A stretch of 64,000 nucleotides of DNA from Bifidobacterium longum subsp. infantis ATCC 15697 = JCM 1222 = DSM 20088 (lineage in GTDB: Bacteria; Actinomycetota; Actinomycetes; Actinomycetales; Bifidobacteriaceae), in assembly GCF_000269965.1 (NCBI RefSeq), contig NC_017219.1, positions 1,550,001 to 1,614,000 of the forward strand. The letters are read 5' to 3'. Within the stretch, counting starts at the first letter, position 1; every line of letters starts with the position of its first letter. Under the pieces are notes generated by a model. It had not been told where the DNA came from. It did not search any database and worked only from the letters and a program-made list of their open reading frames with translations. The position numbers and the translations under genes are program-made. This document shows, piece by piece, positions 35,443 through 45,534 of this stretch.

Positions 35443-35577
35443 CGTTCATCCTGTCATCGTAAGGTCTTGGATCCGTTTGCGCTCAGGCATCGCAGCGTAG
35501 TGCAAGCAGTATAGCACTTCGAACCGTTCCGGGGACGAGGGTCTCAGCGCATCCCCCGTAACCTCTCCCATGTGCCA

Positions 35578-36468
35578 TCAACGCTTGGCGAGCTGCACGT
35601 TCTTGCGCTGTCTGCGATTGCGGCTGGCGACCGACTTTTCACGCTCGCGGCGCACGTGGGCCTCCTCACGCGCGGCCGCCGCGCGCTCTTCTTCCAAAGA
35701 CGGCAATCCGGAGGCGGCGCGGCGCCGGTTCTCCCGCTCATGGTCGCGTTCGGCCTTGCGCTCCCCCGCCTCGGATCCGGGCGCCGGAAACCATCGCAGT
35801 TGGCAGAGCGTCTGGCCGAAGTTCCACAGGTTATTGGTCAGCCAGTACAGCAGCACGCCGAACGGCAAGGTGCCGCCCGACACCACGTAGATGGCCGGGA
35901 ACACAAACGCGGTCAGCTTCTGCGTGCGGAACTGCGGTGAATCCATGGCGTCCTTCGGCGTATTGCGATGGATGAGCAGCCACTGCATCGCGAACAACAT
36001 CAGACACATCAACGCCACGGCCACGCCGATGACGACGTGCGACTGCGGCGAGACGACCGTGCCGAACGAGTCGGCGATGCGCACGCCGAATATGGACGAT
36101 GATTCGATGTCGCCCGCCATGACGCGGTCGATGCCGCTCAACGGTTCCGCATTCCCGGCGGCGCTTGCGGGCAGGGATTGCAGCGTGTAGAACAGCGAGC
36201 ACAGAATCGGCGCCTGAATCAGCGAAAGCAGGCATGAACCGAGCGGATTGGCGTTATGCCGCTGCTGCAAAGCCATAATTTCACGTTGCATGGCTTCTTT
36301 GGAACGCGGATCCTTACGCGCGGCGTACTTGCGTTGGATACGTTGGATTTGCGGTTGGAGCACCTGCATACGCTGCGTCGCGCGCATTTGGGAGAAGAAG
36401 AGAGGCAATAGACAGATACGGATGATGAGCACGAGGCACATAATCGCGATGCCTAAGCTGTGCGGCAC
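35578..36468 (-). pseudogene. YidC/Oxa1-like insertase, N-terminus lost
   Basis: 296 residues. IRICLLPLFFSQMRATQRMQ, ALQQRHNANPLGSCLLSLIQ-APILCSLFYTL and FGVLLYWLTNNLWNFGQTLC are YidC hallmarks, followed by a long basic tail (RREREKSVASRNRRQRKN). The first helix and start region are missing: the frame begins with GTG at the exact joint with the MFS fragment. It is a second copy beside the expected rnpA-linked yidC (not in window). Expression is doubtful. Confidence 0.65.
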
Positions 36469-37272
36469 CGCCTCCTCCTTCTACGGCGGCGGCATGGTCG
36501 TCGGCCAGCCCATCGGCACCATGATCGGCTCTCGCATGATCAACAATGCGTAAGCCGGCTTCATCATCGGCGCCGTGATCATGCTGGCTTCCGGATTCGT
36601 AGCGCTTGCCATCTGGCCGCGCGAGGAATCCTCAAAGGACATGGAACGCACCAAGATGACGCTCAAGGATCTCGCTGTCTCCTTCCACTTCCCGAAGTTC
36701 TCCACCTCGCGCGACTTCTACAAGGCGTTCGGCTGCCGAGTGTGCATGTTGCTCAGCTACCAGATGATCTCCGTGTACCAACTCTACATCGTCGAGGATT
36801 ACGTGCACCAGACCAAGACCGAGGCTGCCGGCACCATCGCCACCATGTCCATCACCACCATGGTCGTTTCCCTGACCGCTTCGCTGATCTCCGGCCCGAT
36901 CTCCGACAAGATGCACACGCGCAAGGTACCAGTCATCATCGCCTCGCTGCTGTTCGCGATTGGCACCGCGATGCCGTGGATCATGCCGAGCGTCACGGGC
37001 ATGTACCTGTATGCGGGCATCGCCGGCTTCGGCTACGGCGTGTACTCAGCCATCGACCAAGCGCTCAACGTCGACGTGCTGCCGAACAAGGAAGAGGCCG
37101 GTAAGGACCTCGGCATCCTCAACCTGGCCACCACGCTCGGCCAGGCGGTGGGCCCCACCATCACCTCGACGGTAAAGACCGCGACCGGAGCTTTACGCCT
37201 GCATTCGCCATCTCCATCATCATGGCCGTGTGCGCCGCCGTGTTCGTGCTGCGCATTCAGAAGGTGAAGTAG
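36459..37272 (+). pseudogene. MFS transporter C-terminal remnant
   Basis: GGMVVGQPIGTMIGSRMINN, then TAA at 36551-36553, then the same frame goes on: AGFIIGAVIMLASGFVALAI, LLSYQMISVYQLYIVEDYV, GYGVYSAIDQALNVDVLPNK. Near 37190 a frameshift leads to AFAISIIMAVCAAVFVL and the real stop at 37272. About half of a transporter, with a nonsense codon and a frameshift. Confidence 0.8.
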
Positions 37273-37288
37273 ACGCTGCAAAGTGCCC

Positions 37289-37450
37289 ATCTCCGTTTCG
37301 AGGGGCTGATGCCAAAGTAGCTACTGGTCAAAAACAACGGAATGACATTGGAGTAATGCCATTTCTATCCGTAATCTGGCAGTTGACCAGCCCCTTGAAA
37401 CGGGAGTAGACCTCCGACAAGCACGAAATCAGCCCCTCGAAACTGAATTT
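37289..37450. repeat. inverted-repeat element, copy A
   Basis: Outer arms CTCCGTTTCGAGGGGCTGAT (37291-37310) and ATCAGCCCCTCGAAAC (about 37428-37443), inner CCAGCCCCTTGAAACGGGAG (from about 37387). The same core units recur at 53187-53391. Noncoding, MITE-like. Confidence 0.7.
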
Positions 37451-37553
37451 GGCTCAATGCATCGCCCGGCGCAACTATATCCCCGGTGCGGGTATACTAT
37501 TTCGGGCCGTCACGATGACGTCCACGGAACGCACGCATGGCAAAGAGAGAAGC

Positions 37554-39134
37554 ATGAGTCAGCCCGATACCGACATGGCAAAGCAGTCGCCGTCCTCGCA
37601 ACAGGAAACGCAGATTAGGATGGATGCCCCGCAGCATAAGCCAAATCAGGCAGACGAATCGAGCGCATTAGGCGAGCAGTCAACTGAGCCGACTAGCCAG
37701 CACAATAAACACGCTCTGCACACGAACCTGAAGCGCGGCATGGAATCCCGCCACCTGCAAATGATCTCGTTGGGCGGCGTGATCGGCACCGGTCTGTTCC
37801 TGAGCTCCGGATATACCATTCAGCAGGCAGGCCCGATCGGTACGATTCTGGCGTACAGCATTGGTGCGCTCATCGTCTATCTGGTCATGCTCACGCTCGG
37901 CGAGCTCTCCGTGGCCATGCCGGTGACCGGTTCCTTCCATGTGTATGCCGAAAAGTTCATCGGCCCCGGCACCGGTTTCGTGATCGCGATCCAATATTGG
38001 CTCACTTGGACGGTGGCTCTCGGCTCCGAATTCACCGCCGCCGGTCTGCTCATGCAACGATGGCTTCCGGACAGCCCCACATGGGTATGGAGCGCGGCGT
38101 GCATCATCCTCATCTTTACCTTGAATGCCCTGTCCGTCCGATTCTTCGCCGAGGCGGAATTCTGGTTCGCTTCAATTAAGGTGTTCGCCATCTGCGCGTT
38201 CATCATCATCGGTCTACTCGCCATCTTCGGCATTATTCCTATCGCCGGATATCAGCATGCGCCGATGTTCGGCAATCTCATCAAGGACGGCGTCTTCCCC
38301 AACGGCTTCATGCCGGTGTTCGCCACGATTCTGACCGTCAACTTCGCGTTCTCCGGCACCGAACTCATCGGCGTGACCGCCGGTGAGACGCGCGACCCGC
38401 AAACCGCCGTGCCGAAAGCCATCCACACCACGCTGTGGCGTCTGGTGCTGTTCTTCATCGGCTCAATCACCGTGATGTGCGCGCTGATTCCGTGGCGCCA
38501 GGCCGGCGTGAGCGAAAGCCCGTTCGTGCTCGTGTTCAACAGCATCGGCATCCCCTATGCGGGCGACATCATGAATTTCGTGGTGCTCACGGCCGTGCTC
38601 TCCGCCTCGAATTCAGGCTTGTACGCCTCCACGCGCATGGTATGGTCGATGGGCAACGAGGGCATGATTCCGCGCTGGTTCGCCAAGACGAACCGCCGAG
38701 GCGTGCCGATGCTCGCATTGTGCGCCGCGATGGCGGGAGGCCTTCTGGCGCTGCTCTCGTCCGTGGTGGCCGCCTCGACCGTCTATCTGGTGCTGGTGGC
38801 CCTTTCCGGCCTGTCCGCCGTGGTGGTATGGATCGCCATCGCCTACTGCCAGATCGTGTTCCGCCGCCGTTGGCTGGCGGCCGGCCATGGCGTGGACGAG
38901 CTCAAATACCGTACGCCCGGCTACCCGTATGTGTCCTGGGCGGCGTTCATCCTGTGCACCGCATCGTTCGTGCTGGTGGTTTTCGATGCCGAGCAGCGGT
39001 TCGCGCTCGTGGCCGAGCTTGTGTTCATCGTGGCCTGTTACGGCATTTACTTCCTGCAACAATGGTGGCGGAAACGCGGAAAAGCGTCTGACAGCGAAGA
39101 CGATCTATCCATGCCGTGGGCCAATCAACACTGA
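37554..39134 (+). CDS. amino-acid permease (APC/AAT family)
   Basis: About 526 residues: hydrophilic N-terminus of about 60 residues (rich in Gln/Ser), then 12 helices starting [20 protein letters not shown], with [20 protein letters not shown] and [20 protein letters not shown]. This is typical of LysP/AnsP/GABA-type permeases; the substrate is unclear. ATG 37554 (GAGAGA upstream) preferred over 37515. TATACT at about 37494 may be the -10. Confidence 0.9.
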   Translation: MSQPDTDMAKQSPSSQQETQIRMDAPQHKPNQADESSALGEQSTEPTSQHNKHALHTNLKRGMESRHLQMISLGGVIGTGLFLSSGYTIQQAGPIGTILAYSIGALIVYLVMLTLGELSVAMPVTGSFHVYAEKFIGPGTGFVIAIQYWLTWTVALGSEFTAAGLLMQRWLPDSPTWVWSAACIILIFTLNALSVRFFAEAEFWFASIKVFAICAFIIIGLLAIFGIIPIAGYQHAPMFGNLIKDGVFPNGFMPVFATILTVNFAFSGTELIGVTAGETRDPQTAVPKAIHTTLWRLVLFFIGSITVMCALIPWRQAGVSESPFVLVFNSIGIPYAGDIMNFVVLTAVLSASNSGLYASTRMVWSMGNEGMIPRWFAKTNRRGVPMLALCAAMAGGLLALLSSVVAASTVYLVLVALSGLSAVVVWIAIAYCQIVFRRRWLAAGHGVDELKYRTPGYPYVSWAAFILCTASFVLVVFDAEQRFALVAELVFIVACYGIYFLQQWWRKRGKASDSEDDLSMPWANQH

Positions 39135-39297
39135 TTGAACGATTGCATTTTGTTCCGGGTTCCAGCTCCGGTTCTTTGCCTTGCGGATTGCGTATATCCG
39201 AACAATAGATACAACACAATAAAAAGCCATATTTGATTGGAATGCCGTCCATCCCCATTCATAGGTCAATAGAAGGCCGGCAAACAGATAATAAACC

Positions 39298-39349
39298 GCG
39301 AGGGGCGGTGATGTTCGGATGATGATAACCGAACGCCACCGCCCCTCGC
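39298..39349. terminator. bidirectional terminator
   Basis: GCGAGGGGCGGTG plus TTCGG, loop, then CCGAAC plus CACCGCCCCTCGC: a long near-perfect hairpin between the permease (plus) and the small charged protein gene (minus). Confidence 0.75.
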
Positions 39350-39375
39350 ACTCATTGCGGGATCAAAGCCACGAA

Positions 39376-39615
39376 TCAGCTCTCCGCATTCTCGCGGAGA
39401 GCCTCCTTGGCGTCGTTCTTGACCTCGGTGGCCTTCTTGGCGGCCTCGGCTTTGGCGACATCCGCCTTGGCTTTGGCCTCGTCGAGCGCATCCCCGGCCT
39501 TGTCCACCAGGTCAGAGGCCTTGTCGGTAGCCTTGTCTTTGATATCGCGGGCCGTATCGGCAACTTTGCTGCCGGCCTGTTTGGCAAGATCCTTCGCATC
39601 ATCGATCAAACTCAT
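39376..39615 (-). CDS. small Ala/Lys/Asp-rich helical protein (LEA/CsbD-like)
   Basis: 79 residues of repeated amphipathic heptads (DDAKDLAKQAGSKVADTARD, KADVAKAEAAKKATEVKNDA), like stress-protective LEA, YtxH or CsbD proteins. AAGGAG 6 bases before the ATG. Monocistronic. Bases 39616-39902 hold no gene. Confidence 0.75.
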   Translation of the reverse strand: MSLIDDAKDLAKQAGSKVADTARDIKDKATDKASDLVDKAGDALDEAKAKADVAKAEAAKKATEVKNDAKEALRENAES

Positions 39616-39902
39616 GGTTGCTCCTTAGTACATGTGTGCATGGAACTACTGAAATTGCTGACAATACTGTTCGATTATTCTTGAGTTGTGGTGAGCCTTA
39701 CTTGCGACGTTCCCGCGCAAATATCCAGCTCACGAATAATTATACATAGCGTGAGTGAATGGAATCCGTCAACTCGGCAACCGTCAAATGAATTTCAACG
39801 GCTCATGCAGACTGCAATCTCAATGGTTCTCCACATTCCCGCAGCAACGGATTGCTCCTTGCCGTGCGCCGCCTCTTGACTTTTTATGAGCACGCGCCAA
39901 TC

Positions 39903-40265
39903 ATGGAATATATGGGGATTGCAATCAAGCGCATATATGAGGAGCCGGCGGCATCGGACGGGTTCCGCGTGCTGGTGGACCGCCTGTGGCCGCGCGGCAT
40001 GACAAAGGAGCGCGCGGCCCTGGACCTGTGGCTGAAGGCCGTCTCCCCTTCTCCCTCGCTACGCAAATGGTTCGGCCATGACCCCGCGAAATTCGCGGAA
40101 TTCCAAGCCCGGTACGTTGCCGAACTTGACGCCAATACCGCCGTCGAAGACCTGCGCTGTATCTGCGCGGAGTATCCCGACGTGACGCTGCTGTATGCGG
40201 CCAAAGACCCGCAAGTCAATCATGCCTTGGTACTGCGCGACTATCTCAATGAGTCACTTCAATAA
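39903..40265 (+). CDS. DUF488 protein, paralogue 1
   Basis: 120 residues. DUF488/YeaO motifs: DGFRVLVDRLWPRGMTKERA, LRKWFGHDPAKFAEF, VTLLYAAKDPQVNHALVLRD. ATG 39903 or 39912. Function unknown (possibly nucleic-acid or thiol related). Closely similar to the gene at 44.26 kb, and a third tail fragment lies at 43.77 kb. Confidence 0.8.
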   Translation: MEYMGIAIKRIYEEPAASDGFRVLVDRLWPRGMTKERAALDLWLKAVSPSPSLRKWFGHDPAKFAEFQARYVAELDANTAVEDLRCICAEYPDVTLLYAAKDPQVNHALVLRDYLNESLQ

Positions 40266-40330
40266 TCGGCAGCACAAGCAAATGTTCAAAAACGACATTC
40301 GCTTCTCGCGGCGATTTCGAATTCCAAAGT

Positions 40331-40758
40331 TCACACCAACGGCTTGCGTACATCCAGTTCGCAAGTGATGCCAGTCTCCTTGCGAGCCCATTCCGCCGCC
40401 TGCAATGCGGCGATGTTCCAGAGCGCGTGCGGCACACCGCCGAGATCTGGATGGGAACCCCAGAACGTGATGTCATCGGAGTATGCGGTGATGACCGAAT
40501 CCTCCGTAACCGGCATAATCGTGCGGTAAAGTCGATCGGCCAGCGTGGACACGAATTCATTGGCCGCGGCAAACGTGTCGATGAGATGCTGCTCGGCAGT
40601 CACCGGCGGCCAACCAGCTCCCAGGATTCGACATCCGTAGCGCTCCATTGCGCGGCCTCGCCGTCCACCTCGCGCTGCAGTGAAACGAACAGCCTAGCGA
40701 ACTCGTCCGAGGTCAGACCTGTAACTCGACGACGGGTCGAGAGTTCAATCGGAGTCAT
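40331..40758 (-). pseudogene. HTH (YdiL/DUF1870-like) protein, frameshifted
   Basis: ATG 40758 (GGAGAA upstream) opens MTPIELSTRRRVTGLTSDEF ... ATDVESWE, an XRE-like N-terminus. Near 40615 one base separates it from PVTAEQHLIDTFAAANEFVS and the C-terminal part ending DVRKPLV. A single indel would restore one protein of about 142 residues. Confidence 0.65.
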
Positions 40759-40955
40759 CAACTTCTCCTTTCCATGTATTTATGCATCATATGCTCTTAA
40801 GGGTCAAATTCGATTCATGCGGACGAACGAATCCATCTAGTAAACGAAAAGCATGGCTGCAATGCATTACAGAATTGACTCAAGATCCCCAGATGAATGC
40901 TTTTTCTTGTAAATCGGATATACTGGCGCGAGAACAGTGCGAGAAAGAGGCGAGG

Positions 40956-42032
40956 ATGACCGAGAAACAATCGCGGAAGCAAACGGCAACATACGTCAAC
41001 CTGCAGAATGACCAGTCCGGTCAGCCACAGCAAGGCAAGCCGCGCAAGCCGTCGCTGCATGCACGCTGGAAAACCATGGGCCAGGCCATGCGCATGGAGA
41101 TCCGCGAGCATAAAAGCTCGTTCGCGGTCTACGCCGTGCTGCGCATACTGGTGCTCGTCATGGCCGTGCTCCAGTTCTTCAACGGGAACTATGAGAACGT
41201 GTTCCTGTGCATCCTGACGTTGCTGCTGCTGTTGGCGCCGGCGTTCATCCAAGTGCGGTTCCGCATCGAGCTGCCTTCGGTGCTTGAGGTCATCGTGCTG
41301 GTGTTCGTGTTCTCGTCCGAGATTCTTGGCGAGATCAGTTCGTTCTATGAGATCTTCCCGTTCTGGGACACGGTGTTGCATACGATGAACGGCTTCCTCG
41401 CCGCGGCGATCGGCTTCTCGCTGGTCGACCTGCTCAACCGGTCCAGTCGGGTGAAGTTCGAGCTTTCGCCCCTGTATCTGGCAATCGTCTCCTTCTGCTT
41501 CTCCATGACCATCGGCGTGATCTGGGAGTTCTTCGAATTCGGCATGGACCAGATGTTCGGGGTCGACATGCAGAAGGACGCCATCGTACACTCCATCAGC
41601 TCGGTGATGCTCGACCCCACGCACACCAATCACGTGATCCACCTCAACAACATCACGCAGGCCGCGGTCAACGGCCACGACCTAGGTCTTGGCGGGTATC
41701 TCGACATCGGTCTGATCGACACGATGGAGGATCTCATCGTCAACTTCATCGGCGCGGTCGTGTTCTCCGTGTTCGGCTTCCTGTATGTGAAAAACCGCGG
41801 CAAGAAGGACTCCATCATCAGTCGTTTCGTGCCGCAACGCAAGTCCGCCGACCGCGACTATCTGCGACTGGTGATCGATGGCGGGAGCGCGGCTGATGCC
41901 AAGGCCAAAGCCGGCGGTGTCAGCGCTGACGATAGTGCTAACGCCAGTGCGGCCGGCACCGATTCAGCTGATGCAGCTGGAGCCAAAGCCGGCAATGCCG
42001 ACGCCGCCCCGACCGTCACCGCCAAGCCTTGA
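40956..42032 (+). CDS. DUF2238/YjdF-like membrane protein
   Basis: 358 residues: basic N-terminus, helices AVYAVLRILVLVMAVLQFF and LLLLLAPAFIQV, then the family core FPFWDTVLHTMNGFLAAAIG and GVIWEFFEFGMDQMFGVDMQ, and an Ala/Asp-rich low-complexity tail. Start ATG 40956 (AGAGG upstream). Function unknown. Confidence 0.75.
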   Translation: MTEKQSRKQTATYVNLQNDQSGQPQQGKPRKPSLHARWKTMGQAMRMEIREHKSSFAVYAVLRILVLVMAVLQFFNGNYENVFLCILTLLLLLAPAFIQVRFRIELPSVLEVIVLVFVFSSEILGEISSFYEIFPFWDTVLHTMNGFLAAAIGFSLVDLLNRSSRVKFELSPLYLAIVSFCFSMTIGVIWEFFEFGMDQMFGVDMQKDAIVHSISSVMLDPTHTNHVIHLNNITQAAVNGHDLGLGGYLDIGLIDTMEDLIVNFIGAVVFSVFGFLYVKNRGKKDSIISRFVPQRKSADRDYLRLVIDGGSAADAKAKAGGVSADDSANASAAGTDSADAAGAKAGNADAAPTVTAKP

Positions 42033-42342
42033 GCACGTTCTGCGGCACTTTCGAAGCGTCGAGACGGTAGTGCCCGGTGACCGTCACGTGCTTCTTGAAG
42101 GCGAAGTAGTCGTTTTCCCGCTGCTGCTGCGCCATGTTGTGAATCACATACGGTGCACGCCCCGCGGTCAGCCGTGACACACTCGCCGATAACTGCGACT
42201 GCAGCACGCCGCCCAGATGGCGTACCACCAACGCGCCGCCCACCGTCAACGCCATGATCAGCACGATGGCGACGATTCGCCCTGTTCGCCGCCCGGCCCG
42301 TCGGCCCGTCTCATATCCCGTTTCCGTCAGATGCCGCGCCAT
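42016..42342 (-). CDS. small membrane-anchored protein
   Basis: 108 residues: basic N-terminus (GRRAGRRTGR), one helix (IVAIVLIMALTVGGALVV) and an extracytoplasmic part of about 60 residues. Overlaps the tail of the convergent gene by 17 bases. No family recognised. Confidence 0.5.
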   Translation of the reverse strand: MARHLTETGYETGRRAGRRTGRIVAIVLIMALTVGGALVVRHLGGVLQSQLSASVSRLTAGRAPYVIHNMAQQQRENDYFAFKKHVTVTGHYRLDASKVPQNVLKAWR

Positions 42343-42424
42343 CCCCGATTTCGCCTCGCCGTGTGATTCGATGATTCATGAACGTATTCGGGTCACACTG
42401 TGATCGTCCGACCCGCCGCCCGCA

Positions 42425-42780
42425 CCTCCCAATCCGCCCGGTGCTTGAACTTGTGGGGCTTTGGCGGTATCGCGACCGCAGCATCGCCATGCTCATCTCC
42501 AGCCATCAGCTCAACGAATTGCAGGAGTTGTGCGGGTGATTCCTGTTCATCAAAGGCGGCCGGCTTGCGGACGAATTCGCCGGCGAACAGAAGCGGATCA
42601 CGGTTATCGAGCTTGGCCGGCCGCTCGGTGTCGCGAAACGTGCGGCGGTCGCGGCTTTGGATCCGGCCGCCGTCATTCATACTGATTCTGCCGGCCGTGA
42701 ACCTGTTCAACTCCGATTTCATGAAAGTCAGCGGAAAGACCGGTTCGGTGAGTGTGCTGGATTTCCTCGCTGGCGAGTTC
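42425..42780 (+). pseudogene. ABC ATPase C-terminal remnant
   Basis: RDRSIAMLISSHQLNELQEL plus CG, then TGA, then the same frame FLFIKGGRLADEF: the H-loop (SSHQL) and following strand of an ABC ATPase, with a nonsense codon. The rest is scrambled by frame changes. Confidence 0.6.
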
Positions 42781-42814
42781 GTCGTACAGAACATGCTGAT
42801 GCTGCCACCCGGTT

Positions 42815-43752
42815 CTCGACCGGCAGTACGAGAGCGCGGACCACACCGTGCACCTCGATGTGAAGGTGGACGAGGACACGGTGTGGCTTAACAGACAGCA
42901 ATTGGCATTGCTGTTTGGCCGCGATATCAAAACAATCGGCAAGCATATAGGCAATGCATTGAGGGAAGAGCTCAATGGATTTTCAGTTGTCGCAGAATTT
43001 GCGACAACTGCATCTGACGGTAAGACATACCAAGTCGAGCATTACAACTTGGATATGATCCTGTCGGTCGGATACCGCGTCAAGTCCAAGGAAGGCATCT
43101 ATTTCCGGCGATGGGCCAACTCAGTTCTGAAGCAGCATCTCGTTGATGGTTATATATCATCACTCGCAAGCAGCTTGACGCACTTCACGCCGTCGTCAAG
43201 GTGCTATCGAGATCCACCGAACCGGAGATTGCTGGCACCGCCGAGATCCTGGAACGATATTTGCCGAGTCTTGTGCTGCTTAACGACTATGGCACAGGCA
43301 ATGTCCCTATACCCAAGGGCGACGAGTCCCAATGGGTCTTGACCTATGAGGACGCGATGCTGTTCATCCGGTCGATGCCGTTCTACACGCAATCCGATCT
43401 GTTCGGGAGGGAACGCAACGGTTCGTCCCAGGGAATCGTCGCAGGACTCTACCAGACGTTCGGAGGCGAAGAACTGTACCGTTCCACCCAGGAGAAAGCC
43501 GCTAACCTGCTGTATCAAGTTGTCAAGGATCACCCGTTCTCCGACAGCAATAAACGTTGTGCCGCCGCACTGTTCGTGTATTTCCTGAACGGCAACGGTA
43601 CACTGTGCGACGATGACTCCCTGCTTGTGGAGAGCAACGCCCTGGCGGCGATGACGCTGATGATTGCACTGTCCGCACCTGCAGAGAAGGACACGATGAT
43701 CGCACTAGTCGAGAACTTCCTCATACGGCACGAATCACAGGAGATCAATTGA
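42815..43752 (+). pseudogene. RhuM-Fic/Doc fusion protein, 2-base frameshift
   Basis: N-terminal RhuM domain: VKVDEDTVWLNRQQLALLFG, RDIKTIGKHIGNALREE, TASDGKTYQVEHYNLDMILS and VGYRVKSKEG. C-terminal Fic/Doc domain: SMPFYTQSDLFGRERNGSSQ and HPFSDSNKRCAAALFVYFLN (HxFxxxNKR, lacking the full HPFxxGNGRxxR). The halves are in different frames; removing two bases from TATATA near 43155 joins YI to ITRKQLDALHAVVKVLSRS. No start codon with a ribosome site is seen. Confidence 0.75.
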
Positions 43753-43763
43753 GAGACCGTCAA

Positions 43764-43815
43764 TGAAGGGTGTGCATCAATCACGTTCTTGCATTGCGCG
43801 ACTATCTGTACGAGT
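43764..43815 (+). pseudogene. DUF488 tail fragment
   Basis: CINHVLALRDYLYESS matches the C-termini of both DUF488 genes (VNHALVLRDYLNES, INHALVLRDYLD). Confidence 0.6.
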
Positions 43816-44157
43816 CGTCTGAACGACCTGCTGGGAGTGCCCTTCGCGGAAAACCAACAGCAGACCGGAGGCCGCATCCACTATGTGTTGTTCAACCCTT
43901 GGACCGTGCGCAGCAATGGGGCATTGAACAGTTGCGATTCGCCACTGATGAAGCTGCTGGTGCGTGCCATTTACGCCATTGTGGGCGTCAGCGTCGAGGA
44001 AGCGATCGTTTCCATCGCCCATCTGATCGACAACCCGCCGCACGCGGCGCTGTCGGCGTTCATCAAGACCAAACCCGTCGATCTCACTATGAACACCTTC
44101 AACAGGGGCACGGCGGTTCGGTTGGACGATATCACCAAAAAGCTGCTGAATCGCTAG
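43816..44157 (+). pseudogene. SDR-like C-terminal fragment
   Basis: FNPWTVRSN, DSPLMKLLVRAIYAIVGVSV, EEAIVSIAHLIDN and the end DITKKLLNR resemble the last 100 residues of short-chain dehydrogenases (VNPGxVRTN ... WDxTxKLL). Rossmann fold and YxxxK are absent. Identification is tentative. Confidence 0.4.
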
Positions 44158-44260
44158 CTGTCATAGCACAAGGCCTTAGGCAGAACACCCGGAAATCGAA
44201 TGGGTAGATGGATCGTGTCTCCCCTTGACTTCCGGCAAGCGCACGCCAATCATGGGTCGT

Positions 44261-44602
44261 ATGGGGATTGCAATCAAACACATATATGAAGAACCGACTG
44301 CGTCGGACGGGTATCGGGTGCTGGTGGATCGCCTGTGGCCGCGCGGCATGACGAAGGAACGCGCGACGCTGGACCTGTGGATGAAGGACGTCGCTCCCTC
44401 TCCCCTCCTGCGCAAATGGTTCGGCCACGATCCCACAAGATTCGCCGAATTCCGCACGCGTTACATCGCAGAGCTCGATGCCAATGCCACAGTGGACAGT
44501 CTGCGCCGCATCTGCGCGCAACATCCCGACGTGACCCTGCTCTACGCCGCCAAAGACCCGCATATCAATCACGCCCTCGTGCTGCGCGATTATCTTGATT
44601 GA
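44261..44602 (+). CDS. DUF488 protein, paralogue 2
   Basis: 113 residues: MGIAIKHIYEEPTASDGYRV, LVDRLWPRGMTKERATLDLW, FGHDPTRFAEFRTRYIAEL. About 80 percent alike to paralogue 1 by eye, and the upstream bases are also alike (TTGACT, GCACGCCAATCATGG). ATG 44261 or 44252. Confidence 0.8.
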   Translation: MGIAIKHIYEEPTASDGYRVLVDRLWPRGMTKERATLDLWMKDVAPSPLLRKWFGHDPTRFAEFRTRYIAELDANATVDSLRRICAQHPDVTLLYAAKDPHINHALVLRDYLD

Positions 44603-44610
44603 ATATTGAA

Positions 44611-45534
44611 TCAAGACAATCGTCGTTTCAGTCCATCTGCGAGATTTTCGCCGATTTTCGTATCCTTGAATCGAAGCGCACAGTCGTCACTCCTTGGATT
44701 GCCAAGCAAAGGGATGCCCCCAAACCAAATCAACCCGTCATCGATTATGGCGAAATCGGAACACGATTCGGCGGTCCGGACAATGCACCCAATAGCACGC
44801 AGCCGATTGATATTCCGCTCTATTCGTGTTCTGGTTGCCGCCGCAGCAGTCGCCGGCAAACGAACATAAACTTCGATGAGCGCTTTCCTGTCGGCCAGTC
44901 GGAGCAATTCATCGTCAATTGCGCTGAGTCCCTGTTGCGACACATATTCAGCCGAGATAATCAGGGAACGTGCGCAACCGGCAATATCCTTGCGAAGTAT
45001 CTCTGCATAATTCGTGGCCGTAACGATGCTGCCTTCGAATAATCCGTCAGACCGTGTGTCGAGCAACGCATCCGCAGCATCTTCGCCCTGCGTCGCAGCC
45101 GTCATGCGAGCGCGCAACGCTTCCGCCTTTGCACTGAGCATGTCCATTTTCTCAGCATGGTCAGGATTTACCGAATATCCTTGATTTGCGTATGCCTTCA
45201 GCCGTTTTCGATACGTGACAGCAGATAACGGCACCGTCACATCGATGTAATCATAGACACGAACCTCGGTCTTGCCATCATTCTCGCGATGAAGTCGCCC
45301 CACATATTGCGAGAGAGTACCCTCAAACGAGACCGGAGCGGCAAGCAGAAGTGTGTCAAAACGCTTCTGGTCGAATCCTTCTCCGATATAGCTGCCCGTA
45401 GCCATTACAGTCAGGCTCTCATTATTCGGCACCCAGGATAAATCATGCAATTTCTGTTGACGATCTTTCCTTGAACCGCCACCATGCAGCAACATCACAT
45501 GGGTGCAACCGCTCTTTTCCAAAGCTTGCGACAA
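44611..45534 (-). pseudogene. SF2 helicase C-terminal half with PLD-like domain
   Basis: Frame open to 45534: LLHGGGSRKDRQQKL, motif V TGSYIGEGFDQKRFDTLLLA, motif VI SQYVGRLHRENDG, then a PLD-like region (AIIDDGLIWFGGIPLLG). The N-terminal ATPase motifs are absent; the frame breaks off at about 45535 where a different sequence begins. Probably a remnant of a defence or restriction helicase. Confidence 0.7.
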
